From assembly GCA_029964075.1 (NCBI GenBank), contig CM057142.1:31870392-31934391 (forward strand): 64,000 nucleotides of DNA. Direction: 5' to 3'. The notes under the pieces are model-generated. The model was not told the DNA's origin, did no database searches, and saw only the letters and a program-made list of their open reading frames with translations. Source of the stretch: Patiria pectinifera (taxonomy: Eukaryota; Echinodermata; Asteroidea; Valvatida; Asterinidae). Numbering within the stretch: the first letter of the stretch is position 1; every line of letters begins with the position of its first letter. Below are positions 1-14,200 of this stretch, piece by piece. A program made the position numbers and the translations under genes.

Positions 1-2116
1 TGTGTACATGAAGAATATTTTAAAAAATTGGGAAGTGTTTGTGCCAAGGCATGGTTCGACAAATGTAGCAGCAATTATCATGATCCTTTGTTTAGCAACA
101 ATTTAAAAGAAATTACAAAGAAAAAACCTTTTTCATTTTATCCTAAGTCGTTGGTTCAGGTGCAATTTTTTTTTTAAAGAAATTGATGAAGGGTATCTCT
201 TAGATTTGGACATGAAAACTTTTTCATTCCTCCGTTTCAAGGGGAATGTCAATTCCTATACCTTCAGTTTTCCCGAGAACTTATATACTCATCTTTTTAT
301 ATCTCTTGTAGCCCTGTACCTGTAGTGGCTTTAGCCTTGTTCAGGGCGAATATGCTCAGACAAAAGAAGAAGAGAAAAAAGAAAGAAAGTGTCAGTGGGA
401 ATATGAAAGCTTCAAGTCATTTTCATTGAAGTATGTCTATGTCTGATAACATCTTCGGCATGCGAGTCATCAGACAACAGTGACCACAAGTGATATTTTT
501 GTCATTGATCGCAAAAGTGCTCAAACATATTTTTCTTTAATTCAAACTCATCGTCCCATCGACATGATGTTGCCTGAATTTCATTTGGAACACTTGTGTC
601 TTGACATATAAACTTCCAAGCAACAGTGCACTTGGTCCTCACAAGTCAATCACAATCATAAAGTTCCAAGTGGAGTAAATAACAAGCCATTCAATTGAAC
701 TGGAACAAAGACAATCCTTTGTAAATTTCAATATCTGTTACTTGTTAAACTGACTTGTGATGGAGACTGCCATGTAGAAAACAAAGATTATTGGTTTGCG
801 TTGGATCCTCTTTTGGCTTGCCCCGTTATTTTTTATTGTCTGTTCCTCGCTTATATTGCTTTTTTTAGTGAGAAACACAAAGTGTTTTAGGAATGTACAT
901 TTTTGATGTAACTGTCTGCAATTTTCAATTCAAAAGTAACCAGTGACTAAATTAGTTGCTATGGAAACTTTTCATTCTGAAATGGTACATCTTTGCAAAA
1001 AAAAAATTGATTTAAAAAAATGTTGTATAGATGTAGAAAGAATGATTGTCATTTCCTCAGTGATTGTGACTTCAAAAACAACTCTCTACTTGTACAGAAA
1101 ACGCAATGTTGAAACAATTGTTGAATTGATAAATTATATTGTTTTGGGGAGGAGGGGTGGGGCTGTATATCATGCGCATGCTGCTATGTGTATGTTGCTT
1201 GCCGGGAAGCGTGAAACAAATCTCTCTGGAACTAACATTTAAGTTTTCAAAATATTCATTGTAAAAAGGGTATTATAATGCCCTTAAAATTTACAAAGCT
1301 GCTTTCCAACACAACTCACAGCTATTTTGGGTGTGAAAAAAAGAAGAAATTTTGAACTTATATTCCATGGATGATTATTTATACCATTTCAGTTTACTCA
1401 TAATTCACATGTAGAGAGTGGGTAGATATTTACCGCTTTTAATAATACACACATTTTACTTTGCTTCTTGTGGCCCGTTCAGAGTGTAGTTTGTTGTGAT
1501 CGATAATACTCGCTTCACTGTGGTTTTTTTCACTACTAGTCAATAAATAAAAGTATTTGGGACAGTTTAAGCAGCTGGGCGTCTGACTTGCCTTTTTATT
1601 GCAGTTGATGTGTAATTTGTTCTTCTGGAGATTTTTAAGAGTATTAATTTTTGGCGGCCCAGACGTAGAGCTCGGCTGAGGCCGTTGTAGATTAATTCGG
1701 CGATTCACAATGCATTGCGCCACCAAGAGTTTGCTACGGAGAGTTAATTTTTCCCAGTGCATTGTGGGAGATGGTCAACAAATTCGCAGCATGGGACATT
1801 TGAAATCGTTAGTTTTTTTTTCCGGTCAGTAGTTTTCTTTTCTTTTTATCAATATGGTGGTTTTTTTAAGGCGGCAGAACGCTATGTCCCAATCCATAAC
1901 AAGTTAGCTCAAGTTGTCTACTGACACTCGTTCAAATGGGCCGTGTTTTGTCGACCGTAAACTTGAAAAATGGACTCTCCGCGACAAACTCTTGGTGGCG
2001 CACTACATTGTGAATGGCCCAAATTGTGCGTATTTCATGCCATACGTGCAAAAACCAGTACCTGAGCTATCAGCTACCACCTTCTGTTCATCTGTCAATG
2101 TCACTTGATCCCTGTG
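1..2116. other. 3' flank of DPH6, no gene recognised
   Basis: No exon or protein family is recognisable here. The part next to 2117 should be DPH6 3' UTR. A possible minus-strand AATAAA lies at 1595-1600, about 520 nt after the stop codon. A 60-bp sequence occurs twice in opposite orientation, at about 1699-1761 and 1961-2018, both containing a core like AACTCTTGGTGGCGCA. It looks like a remnant of a mobile element. The rest is AT-rich with A and T runs. Confidence 0.5.
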
Positions 2117-2232
2117 TTACATCTGAAGGACTGCCAGAGCTGTAATGATACACGAACCTGGTAGAGAAAGTACAGGTACCAGACATAAGGCAGGAATCGC
2201 TGATGATGCCTTTTCCAATTCTGCCGTCAGTG
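2117..2232 (-). CDS. DPH6: DPH6 coding exon 17 (C-terminus and stop)
   Basis: It encodes ALTAELEKASSAIPALCLVP and VLSLPGSCIITALAVLQM, ending at TAA (2117-2119). The acceptor follows a long pyrimidine tract (accacag|CAC). Two in-frame AGs downstream are possible but have poor tracts. LVPV at the end is typical of the family C-terminus. Confidence 0.88.
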
Positions 2233-5200
2233 CTGTGGTTTGAAAAAGAAAAAGGAAAACGTTTTGAAAAAGACCAGACTTGATGAGAAAACTGCTTGAG
2301 TTGGGGAGCTTCTTGTAACAATGGTTTAGCCTTAAATCTCGGCATAAATATTAACTATTAATAGATTGATTTCAAATTGTGATCCTAAATAACAATTTCT
2401 GGCATTGTGCAAGAATATTGGCTGAAGCATCTAAGGTTTGTTCCACACAGAATAATTTACCCCCAATAATTTCCGAGGAAGACAGTTTTTTCTGCAGATC
2501 ATAAATTTGATTTGACACTTTTTAGAGCTCAATCCAAAATTGGGTCCATGTACTGTGAGATGACAGACATGACCATGCAGCTATTAAATCAACTGCAGAT
2601 TTCTCTTTCAACCAAAAATGCACAACAATTCTGGTAAACTCAACCAGCTGTTTATACAAATTATTGCTTTTACACACAAAAAAATAGCAGCAATTTCTTA
2701 ACCTTTAGCACTTATAGTAAATTGTATTACATTGTACTTACTCCTCCATGAATCCATACACCCATAGAGTGCTGGGGCGGTCTGGGGCGGTATGAGGAGT
2801 AACAGGCAGGGCGATTTGGGGCGGTACAAGGGCCAATGGGTAAATCTTTGCAGCTCAAGGCACTCCCAGTAAAGGGTATGGATACTTTACAAAGATGACA
2901 TGAAATATCCACAGTTTTACTTGTTTGCATTGTTTGCAGTTTACAGGACATCATAACTATGATAATCAGTATGGATACGTACTCTGTGCAGAAATGGGGG
3001 GGGGATCTCAAAACCCAGCCCCCCCCCCCCCCCAACAAACTTTGTGAGGTACACATTCTCTCTTTGGGATTAACATCCCTACTGGCACTTCATTTCTCTC
3101 TCTACAACAAAACACTTGCTTACCATTCAACAGCTGTCCGCGGGCAACCACCGACTGCTTGTAGAAGACACGCACACTGAGGACCCTATCCCAGGAAGAC
3201 GTCTGCTCCTTTAAGCAAGCTCCCATAGCATCGAGTAGATGTACCGCTAAGGGTTGAAGCTCTGAAGACATGTTTGGTGTAATGCCTGCATGAATTGGAA
3301 TACACACAAATCGAATGCCAATAAACACAAATGCTGCTCTAACGTTAGTGCTTGCAACTCTTACAAGAGGGAAAAAATCAAAAAGTTTGAAAAAAAGTCC
3401 TGATAGGATCGAAACATTTGGTCCTCCAACTGGTTTATTTGTACATTTCAGTCAATCCAGTCAGTAAGCAGTTTACAGCAGTTTTCTTTGTTTTCAATAG
3501 AAAATGTTTCCAACATAAAAATAATGTTCCTTGTGTGATTACATTTTGCACACTGTTTGCTCTGGGGGACATTTTGACGGTGCATCACTTTCTAAAAAAT
3601 TAAAACCAATATTCACTCCATGGTCGCAACGTTTTTTGCTGTGCTTACTGCTTTTGGTCTGCGCGGAAAAGAACAATGATTCCATGCACATATAAAATCC
3701 TGGGCTAAGCAGTATTATGATATTAAATCATGTCAGGAGGAAAAAGCAACTGTGCGAACAGTTGTAAACAACGATCCAATTTCTCTCGTGAAACCAAATG
3801 GTTGACTTACTGCAAATGATGAACCCTGATGATTTTGTGCTGTCTATATTGATCTCCAGTTGGGAGGTTGATACGTTGCCTTGTACAGACTTGCTTGAAC
3901 CTGCATTAATGAGCACCAAAGATAGTTTGGCCAGGTGGGTGCATTAACTAAGACCGCTTCGGTCTCGAAAAGAGCATAAACATGGATGATGGACTACTGG
4001 TTCAGTGTACAAAGAACTTCATGGCTACACATGAGAGCTCCAGTGTACAGTAATAACTAATATAATAATTTCCAATCTAAAAATTAATGTGGCCTGACGT
4101 TGCGAACTTAGCAAGTTCTTCTTCAGAGGCTAAAACACTTCTTCAGAGGCTAAACTGTTTTAGCCTCTGAAGAAGAACTTGCTAAGTTCGCAACGTCAGG
4201 CCACATTAAGTTTTAGATTTATATATTTCAGGTCCATCCAGTCAGTAAGCAGTTTGCAGCAGTCTTACTTTTTTTCCATAATAATTACCAATAACTTTTT
4301 TTTTGGGGGGGGGGGGGTTTAATCACCCTTACTTGCAGCTGAGAAACTGAATTGCAAAGGATGCGGGTACAACGTGGTCGAGCTGAAGGCATGTAAAGGC
4401 GCCTTCAGGCAGCTGCTTTACCCATATGTCTGACCACGGAGCACAGCCAGAGATTGATTTCATAGCCAGAAATCATGTGCCTTTTAGGCCACAAAAAAAG
4501 AGTCTCCGGTTTCTGGTATGGAGCTTGCCCAAAAAGTGGTGCGGCTTTTTTTTTTTTACCTGATTTTTTTGCTTCAAATGTCAGCTGATGACTGCAAATG
4601 GTGCCCGACTAAACTTAGTGCAAATATATGGGAGTCCAGAGAGGCCACATAAAGCTTATTCTCGACCATAACCCAATCTAAAAACACGTTAAAATTGTGC
4701 AGCAGCAGGATTCCAGTCAAACCAGTGAGTTTGGCGGTTTTGAGACATCATCTTGCATTGAAAAAAAAACTTTGTCATTTTGCCGACGCGCATGGCTACG
4801 GCGACGCACGCGCATACCAGAAACTGGAGACTTTTTTTTTTGGCCTTAGTTACCGTTTTATTGGTTGAACATTCACAATCCTCACATAGGCATGCGCAAT
4901 ACTACCAGTGAATCAGTATTTCATAGTCCTAAATTCACACTTCACCGGCACAGATGCGTTCTGCGCGACATCCCGCATTACGTGCGACGCATGCGCCAAT
5001 CTCCATATAAGGAGTTGTTAACCACATAGACACTACCACAATATAGCTACAGAGGTGAAATTGTTTAAAAAATCATTGGAAATTTATAATTTTTGACTTG
5101 TTTTAACTTTTGGACCGAAAACTTTTAGATTTTTTTGACCAAAAAGGTATTTATGAATGGGAATAAATACTTGCTTGGCCGGTATTAAACACTCTGTTTA

Positions 5201-8200
5201 AGACCGGTTTAAGTCTTAAACAGAGCATTTAAAACCAGCCAAGCACACATTTATTCCCTTAATTAAGCATACTTCTGTTACTGTTAACACCTAATCACAC
5301 AGAAATGCATTGTGAAGTCTTGTAAATATACGCCAATTTTTCTGTTAAAAAACAATTTCGTACTAGTACAAGATTTCAATTCTATCTATCCAGCACCAAG
5401 CAATTGTTGCATTGAACTCAACTCAACCAGGGAACTAAATAACTTACAATGAAAAAAATCACGTTGGACTAACCTTGCCATGATTCTGAGTCGACGCAAG
5501 CTGCAACCTGCCACTCCACCAGACAACCCTTAGGAAGATATGGCACCACTACGTAGCTCATCGTGCTCTGGGCTAGGGTGCAACAGGAATGCTCCTGAAA
5601 AGGGATACAATTGGAATAGGGATCTGAATGGATAGTTCAATGCAATGTGGGATGGGGTTGGCTGGGATGGGGTTGGTTGGGGTGGGGTTGGTTGGGGTGG
5701 GGTGTGTCAGTTGGATGGGGAGGACTTTTTGGGATCCTATATTAAAAGATCCTACGCTGTCTGTCTGTCTGTCTGATGTCTGTCTGTCTGGTGTCTGTAT
5801 GGTGTCTGACTGACGTCTATGTGTCGCGTTTTTTGTAAAATATCAACAGCTCCTCTGATTATGCGGTCATCCAGTGTACTGTCCTTAAACGGTATATACC
5901 GGTATATGCTCCATTTTCACTGTCCTCTTAAGTCATGGTTGGCAAGTGAAAAAAACGATTTATGTGTTTTGATTTCCTTTTTTTGGCAAATTAGTTTCTT
6001 TCAGACTTTGAATAGTAAAATACTACAACATTAGGCCAACAACAAAAAAGTCTCCGGTTTCTGGTATGGAGCTTGCCCAAAAAGTGGTGCGGTGACGCAG
6101 CTTCTTTTTTTTTTACCTATTTTTTTGCTTCAAATGTCGGCTGATGACTGCAAATGGTGCCCGACTAAACTTAGTGCAAATATTATGGGAGACCAGAGAG
6201 GCCACATAAAGCTTTTTCTCGATCATAGCCCCATCTAAAAACACGTTAAAATTGTGCAGCAGCAGGATTCCAGTCAAACCAGTGAGTTTGGCGGTTTTGA
6301 GACATCATCTTTCATTGAAAAAAAAACCTTTTTCATTTTGCCGACGCGCATGGCTACGGCGACGCGCACGCATACCAGAAACCGGAGACTTTTTTTTTTT
6401 GGCCTTATCTCCATGTAAACATTCCAAAATATATCGCTGTTACGCAAAATGTTCATGATAAAAAAACCTGGCAAAATTGCTTCACCAAGGTTTATCACGC
6501 CCATTTGGGGTCAATATGCAAATTGAGGTCAAAGTAGTACGACTCCACCCAGCTAGCTAGCGGGAGAGACGTGAAGCGCGGCATCCCGCTAGTAATGCAA
6601 ATGATCCTATATGCCTTTAACACAAACCTCCTTGACGAATTTCTCCCAGTGTTTCCTTGCAATATCTAAATGCCGTCTGTTGGTCACATAACACACACCA
6701 CAGACAACAGTGCTCAGCGATGCTCCCGGGTGCATGGCCACCAGTAATCGTTGTAAGCTGCGTAATGAGAGGGCGCACTGCGGTGTTATACCGCCCTCTA
6801 CGATTCGCATGGTGCTGGGGCACAGGCCTATCATGCCTGCCGAGAAAACAAGATCACCTATCTATTCAAAAGATAAAATAAGATACCACAGTAGATATTG
6901 TTGAAGTTGCTTTCTTAAATTATCAAAATAAAAATTAAGAAATTCTCAAAAAAACCCCCAAAAATTATGGCCTTTTGTCTTTTGTGCTAAATATTCCCCT
7001 ACCTGAACAGCCTGACTGTATGGTCCAATGTTAGCCGGTGCCCAGTGGGATATACTCCGTACATGCATGGTGTGTCTGTGCACCGGTTCTACTTCAACGT
7101 CATCATTGCTGGATTTTCTCTGACGGATATTTTTGTGCGCCAAGTAGTCCATTTGCAGCTCCATGTCACATGGCAGGTCAACTTGAACACAGACTCTAAG
7201 GGACATACAAGAGAACAAGTTCACAACACTGCATGTCCGTATGCAGAGAGGTTGTGCTAAATATAGCAGAAAATTTGCGCCAACATTTTTATTTTATATT
7301 TTTACATCTATATCTTTCAAGGATTGGTACTGTAGCTCGAAAGCCTGCAGAAACCTGTACACAGAAGACAATGAGAATAACTCTTTTATGTGATGTAAAA
7401 TCAAGGCCATATGTGTAAAAATAAGAAAGTTATGCCTGTTTGTTGATTTGCACCTGATTTCATGAAACTCATTGTAACTTTCGATACATCACAGCGCTGC
7501 AATGCGTCATATCCCTACGATGCGTCGCAGCTGCGACGCGTCCTGCGATCCATTTCACAAAACGCGTCGTTAATGCAACGCGTCATAGGTGTATTTATAG
7601 CCCAACTCAGTGACTGTTTTATGTATTTATTCAGCGTACAGTAAATAGTAGTCTGATATTCAACAGAGTCGTCGGATCTCCTCTCGAAAAGTTTTAAGAC
7701 GTAAAACAAACTGGCGGCCGTGTGATGCAATTTTAAACCCAAACAAGCTCTCAGTGGACTGTGTAGCTCCTTTGAAATTTCACGCTAACATAATTATTCA
7801 ATGCATTTTCTATTTATACCTTTACACACATTGTCTCAGTATTGTAGTCTCGTTTACGTATTTTTTATGGCATAAAAATGGCTAAGAAAAGAACGCTTAT
7901 TTTGTGATGACCACTAGACATGTCATAACTTGCAACGTGTTTTAAAGAGGTTGTGGAATGCTGAAAGTCGTTTTGTGTTTTATATTTTTTTATTGTAGAG
8001 TAGACCCATATATATCATAATGACAAACTACCATTCTTTTGTAATGTGCGTTTATATGTTATAAAACTGAAATTCATCAAGTAATTTGTTGGTCGGCGAG
8101 CGCATAATTGAAATCAACAGTCGTAGGGTTCTTCGTAAAATCAGAAAAATCGTGACGTAATAAACAGAACTCGTTTACACTACGCTGCATAGGGAGTCCT

Positions 8201-11200
8201 GTTTATTACGTCACGTTTTACTATGTTTTGTTTGCTGCCCCCAACGACGACTTTTACACAAATTGTACGTTCGGGTCGAAGCAGGACCTGAAAAACAGCT
8301 CTCAAAAGTACCTTTTGTATTCATTTCATGACAGAAACAATAGCCATTTTTATTTCATCACACCTTAGGCTACATATACCCGAAAAATGAAGGAAATGTC
8401 TTCGAGCATTCCACAACCTCTTTAAGCCATTGGCAAGGAGCTTACGACGCATTCAACACATCGCAAGCTTCGTGAAATGGATCATACAACGCGTCACGAG
8501 TTGCGATGTGTTACTCGTCGTAACGGGTTGCGACGCGTCCCAGCGCTTTGTGAAATTGGGTGCAGGTCCCAGTTATCAAACTGCAAGGCATTTCACCACA
8601 TGACCAAATGGCACTCCATACCTCAAATTGTGCGTGGATAATTCTGAAGCATTTGGCTTAAATGTTTGTAATGGTAGCACTATGAATAACACCATTAGAA
8701 TGATCCGAAAACACCCTTTCAGCCGGTATATGGTTGATGTATGGGTGGCCAACATACCAACATGCCAGCATTCTGAAAAGCAGTGAATAAATCTGTGTTG
8801 AGGGTGTTCTGTGTGTGGTTTCGTGATCGACTAATTAAGTCGCCTATGGTAAGCAGCAGGGGGGTAGTTCCTTGTCCACAAAAGTCACCCATGGTAAGGA
8901 AATGGTTAAAACAACCACTCAGTCACTCTATGTTAGTTACTCTGAACAATAGCTGACACAATGATTTCCTGCCATAACTGGGGGCCAATGTGAGTGTACA
9001 GTGGCTCTCTGTCCAGATTGCATCTATACATATATATACATACCTTGCAGGGGGATTCTGCTGAAAGTATCTGCAATACACCGAGTTGATCTGGGAGAAA
9101 TTGGACATGTCCTTGACGTACACGTGAACTATCACAACATCCAGCAGGCCGTATCCATGGTTACCAAGACATTCTGAGATAAAAGTTCAGTATTTCAGTC
9201 AATAAGTTTTTACTGGTATTTCAGATTAGCAAAGAAGCTTTTAAAAAGATATGCAAATACAAGATATACTAGAAGACACTGCGCAATTAATTTGTAAAAA
9301 AAACTTAACTATTTTAATCTTAAATATAGATGATCAATTTAACTAACCTCTATTTCAAAAAGTCACCAGAAAAAAAAACTGGGAAAAATTTGAATTTTAT
9401 TGAAAACAACTCCGACAGGCTAATTAAGCTAAAACTGCTAATGAAGCTTAACCTAACTGTTTACTTTTATTATTATTATCTATTTATTTCTGGTAATAAA
9501 ACCAAGGATTCCTCAAAAGCGCCCTAGGCACTGTAGCTCACAAGCCTGAAGAAACCAGTAGCGACAAGACAGTGGGAAAGAATTACAGTTTTGGAGCTGG
9601 GAGGAAAACCCCAGAACAATATTCTAGGGAAAACCCACGGAATCAGGTAGGGACTGAAAACCCAATCCACATGTGGACCAGGGCAGGAATCACACCCGGG
9701 CCATAGAGGTGGAAGGCGAGGAAAGTAACCACTGTGCCAACCTGACTCCAGTCTATGATGTAATCTTGCTTCAAATCCCTTTGCCCTTTTAAAAACGAAA
9801 CTGATTGCGGTACTCGCTGCTATAACAGATGTGAACCGGCAAATCCCAGCAAGCTTGGTGGTCAAGTGGTTAACTTTTGGCAAATAGTAAACGGGAGGTC
9901 TTCGGTTCAAAGCCCACCCGAAACAAACCCATCACAAGCCTTACCTTTCAGAGACTCCATTGCTTGCTCTGTACTCTCAATAATTGTCCACCCATCCGAT
10001 TGTGCTGGCCTTAGCCCCGAGACCCACATGTAACCTTCGCTGGAGATTTTACAAAGTGGAGATGATGTTACTGTTGCTGAACAAAATACAAAAAAAACGA
10101 CACATGAATTCAATGTACGGCTATACGTAATTTGCATCTGTCTGAATTTCATGTAGGTTACCCACTGGACATGTTCAGTAACCTTTACCCTTGTTGAGCA
10201 TGGAAATAAATATGTGCTTGGCCAGTTTTAAACAAGTACAGTAAAAACCAGCTGGAGGACTGGACACAGATAACCGAGCCTTTGGCTCAGGCCATTATCC
10301 GCGACCAAACCCCTAGCTGGTTGTAAACGTACTTGTTTAATACCTGCCAAGCACATATTTATTCCCATTCATAAATACGTTTTGGTCAAAAAGTCAAAAC
10401 AATCAAAAATTCACAATTTTCCAATGAATTTGTTCAACATTCAACCTCATGTCTTGTGAAACACCCCTCTGGCCATGTCAATGGTATGTGCCTCGTCCGC
10501 GTAGTGCTAAAATCTCCTTTTATGGAGATTGGCACGAGCGCGGTGTTTACTGAACGATATGGTGCAGAACGCAGCCCGTCTAGGTTTTAAAGTGTTTAAA
10601 GGAAAGCAGCCGGTGTTTTATCAGCAGTTTAAAACCACCCAAGTAACAGGCTCTCAGTCTCAACCAATAGGAATGGGTAAACTGTCTTAGGTATTTTTGA
10701 CTATGAGATAGAACTGTCATATTATTGACATTTTTTTTCGGTGAATCGGTCTTATAAATGTTATCTTCTTTTTTTCATGTAAGTGTCCTAATTTTAAAAC
10801 ACTTTGAATGCTTCTGAAATTGAGCTCTTGGTACGATAAAACGCATTATCCTCAGTGCAGAAGTTTTAAAGAGTATTTCGCCATAATTAAGCCTGGTTCA
10901 TACTCGGCGCGAAAGTGAAAGCGAACGCGAATTTGTGACGTAATGGCAAGTATTCGTGTTGCGAATTCGTAAAAGTTGAACATATTTCAAATAGGGCAAA
11001 TTTTGCAGCGAACGTTTCATGACGTCGAAATAGCTTCGCATTTGCATTCGTGTGGAGTATGAACCGGGCTTTACGTGAATTGTTAAAGTGTAAGTACAGA
11101 GAAAGATCAAAGAATAAAAATTTGCACAAAAAATTTTTTGTTTTACCAACATCTGATGAACTGTTTGAGTCTGCATTTGGTTTGTTTTCTTCTGCTGGAA

Positions 11201-14200
11201 ACTGTTGATTTCCTGGTGATTCCTCGTCCATCAAATCCTTCAGTTCTTGGAGAAGGTCGGAGCCTCGCTTCATGTGAATGCCCTTTAACCTATCAGCAAA
11301 GGTTTCCGCAACATTCTAAAGCAAATAATGAAATTAAAGTAATTCACAGACCAATTCACATCCATATAGAGGTTCCAAAAACTATCAGCCATTATGTTCT
11401 AATTGTAATATCGGCATTGAAAACCATTCAGGTCCCAAGGCCTTTTTGTAAGAAAGTTTCCTGATTTTGCACAAATAAAGCCAAATCATACTTCATGTGA
11501 ATGCGAATGAGAATAAAATTTGACATCATGAAACAGTCGCTGTGAAATTCGCCGGAGTTGAAGTGTGTTCAACTCTGGCGAATTTGCGGCATGAAGACTT
11601 GCTCGGCACCAGAAATTTATATTTGCCTTTTGCTTTTGCATTGAGTATGAACCAGCCTATATGCAGTAAACAATGTGAGATTCTCTGTACATCAAGCCCC
11701 ATGTAAAGTAATAAGTGTTTTAGCTTATCAAGAGAAGCCATCAAAATACTGCAAATAAATTGGCCAATTTCAGGAACTTACTAAACACGCAAATGTCCAA
11801 GGATGGATTTTGAAAGATTTGGTAGCTGGGTTTAAAAAAAAAAATTCTCTTTCTAGAAGATGAGATTTTGAAACTCAGTATCATGTCCAGAAATAAATCA
11901 GTATCATTCCTGTGTGCATTTATTTCAAAAGCAGGACAAATTTACTTTTAACGCACCATTTTTTCAAGATAGAATTTCTAACAGAACTTGTAATTGTGCT
12001 TGTAAAAATATGTACAACTGGCTGGACTAATTTAAGTGGGAAAATTTTTGAGCTTTATTGCCCTGTAACAGTCCTTTAATTACAAACCTGCTTTTCCTCC
12101 AACTCCATACCAAGAAGATTGAGGTACCACACAGGTGCAAACGCATCGTCACTGTGGTTCACCATTTCTTGATGTTTACTAAAATGGACAGGATACAAAA
12201 CACACAAACAACATAAACTAGAGTTGAATTTATAAATAATGCGACAAACTTGTCACTCAAATTATAGTGCAGTTTCATTTTGTTAGGGAAACTTTGTGCA
12301 GCTGCGCAAATCTTTTACTATCTTAAACAACTTAGTAACATGTTGATGATAACAGCTTTTAGAATAAGGGAATAAATGTGTGCTTCGAGGTTTTATCACT
12401 GTTTGGTGCTGATACCTGAGCCGGAGGCGAGATAATTATCAGCACCCAGACTCTAAGTGGTATTAAACAGAGTGATAAATACCGACCGAGCACACATTTA
12501 TTCCCATTCATAAATACCTTTCGGTATTAGATCAAACAATTCATTCAAAATCCTGATTTTGTTCAGCAAGTTCACTTCATGCTTTTGAAACATCCTCTAG
12601 CAAAATAATGGAATGTTCAGCTGGCGAGTAAGATGTAAACAACCCTTTATGGAGATTGACGCCACTAGCATGTTCTGCGCGACATGGACGCGATCGCGCA
12701 GAACGCACCTGGGGCGTATGCTTTGAATTTAGAACTATAAAATTCTGACTCGCTGGTAGTGTTGCGCATGCCTACGTGAGGACTGTGATCGTTCAACCAA
12801 TAAAACGGTAAGAGGCACTGGATTTTTAGGAGTCCACATTTTATGTGACACTGGAAAAGTGTTTAAGACTGGTCTTAAACACTTTTCCATGTCTATCCAT
12901 GTCTTTATCATCCGTTTAATACCGGCCACGTGACGGGCTCTCGACCAATAGGAATAGCTAAACTGTCTGAGGTATTTATGAATAGCTATTTATGTAAATA
13001 TGAAGTCACAAATCATACTTATCAAGTAACAATTCTCTCACAGGTCTCCCTGTTGAAGAGACATTTCATGTCTGGCAGGAAAGCTCTCAAAAATCTCAGG
13101 TCATCCTTCAAAAAGTTAATTCATTTCTTGTGAAGCAGGTCGCATTTTTTTTATCTTTTGGACTTATTGGCAGGATACAACAAAACAATTGTTGACTGCT
13201 GTGATGTGGGATATGGCGAGGATGCTATACGTCTAGGAGGTAATTTCATTGGTCTAGAATAGCCACATGTCCAGTCTATAAATGTGTTTACTTCATATGT
13301 GATCGGCTGCACAATAAAGGGTATTATGTCGCAAAAAAAAAGTGAAATTGAGTTATATACATGGTTGGAAAGCCCACAACGTAAGCTTTCATTTGGTATA
13401 TAATTGAGCTCCATAGTCCCTCCCATTCTGGAGATATGGCGTATTTGCATGTCAATCACTTCCTTGGAGTTCAAATTACACAACTGAGAGAACAGGCTTT
13501 GAAATAGCTGATTTTGTTGTAGAACAACAGAATGATGCACACAAAATGGGTGTTTTCCCTTTTTGATCATCAAAATCAACATATCAGTGAATGAAACATG
13601 AACTGTAGGTATTAAAGATGTCATTCATGACAAAAAATGAAAATCACTTTTTGACGAGATTTTCACCCTCTCAATGTTGAGCGGGCCATTACACAATAAT
13701 ACTCAGTGCGACTTAATACCCTTTTTTGTGGAGCCGGTCACATATACACTACATTGCATATTAAGTACCTCATATGGGCTCCGTGCGCGAACAAGAGAGG
13801 GCAGTTTTTTACCACTTTCGAGAGCCTCTTGGATGGGACATGCCATGTGCGCGTACTGATTCACAGGTGTACAGCGCGAAGTACTCACGACATATTTATT
13901 CTAAATGTGCACAAAAAAACATAGCGTCTTCGCATGAGCTTCAGGTGTCAGCAATGCGTTCGAATGTTTTGCCCAGTGGTCTCCCCCAACTCTCCCTTCT
14001 TACTCTTGAGAGGGTACTTGTGCACGGAGCCCATACACTGCATTATACAAGTTATCTCATATACACTGCGTTGCATATAAATTATAGAATGCCTTGCGCG
14101 CGCATGTAGGGTCCGTGTGCAGGGCGGCTCATGCCTCGCAACAGAGAACTCCAACTTCTCAATCTCAAGCCTGGCAGCAAAGCTCAGGTGCTATGCACTC

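Noticed and set aside
9524..9910. 128-codon minus-strand open frame
   Set aside because: It covers SINE-derived sequence and has no homology to a protein family.
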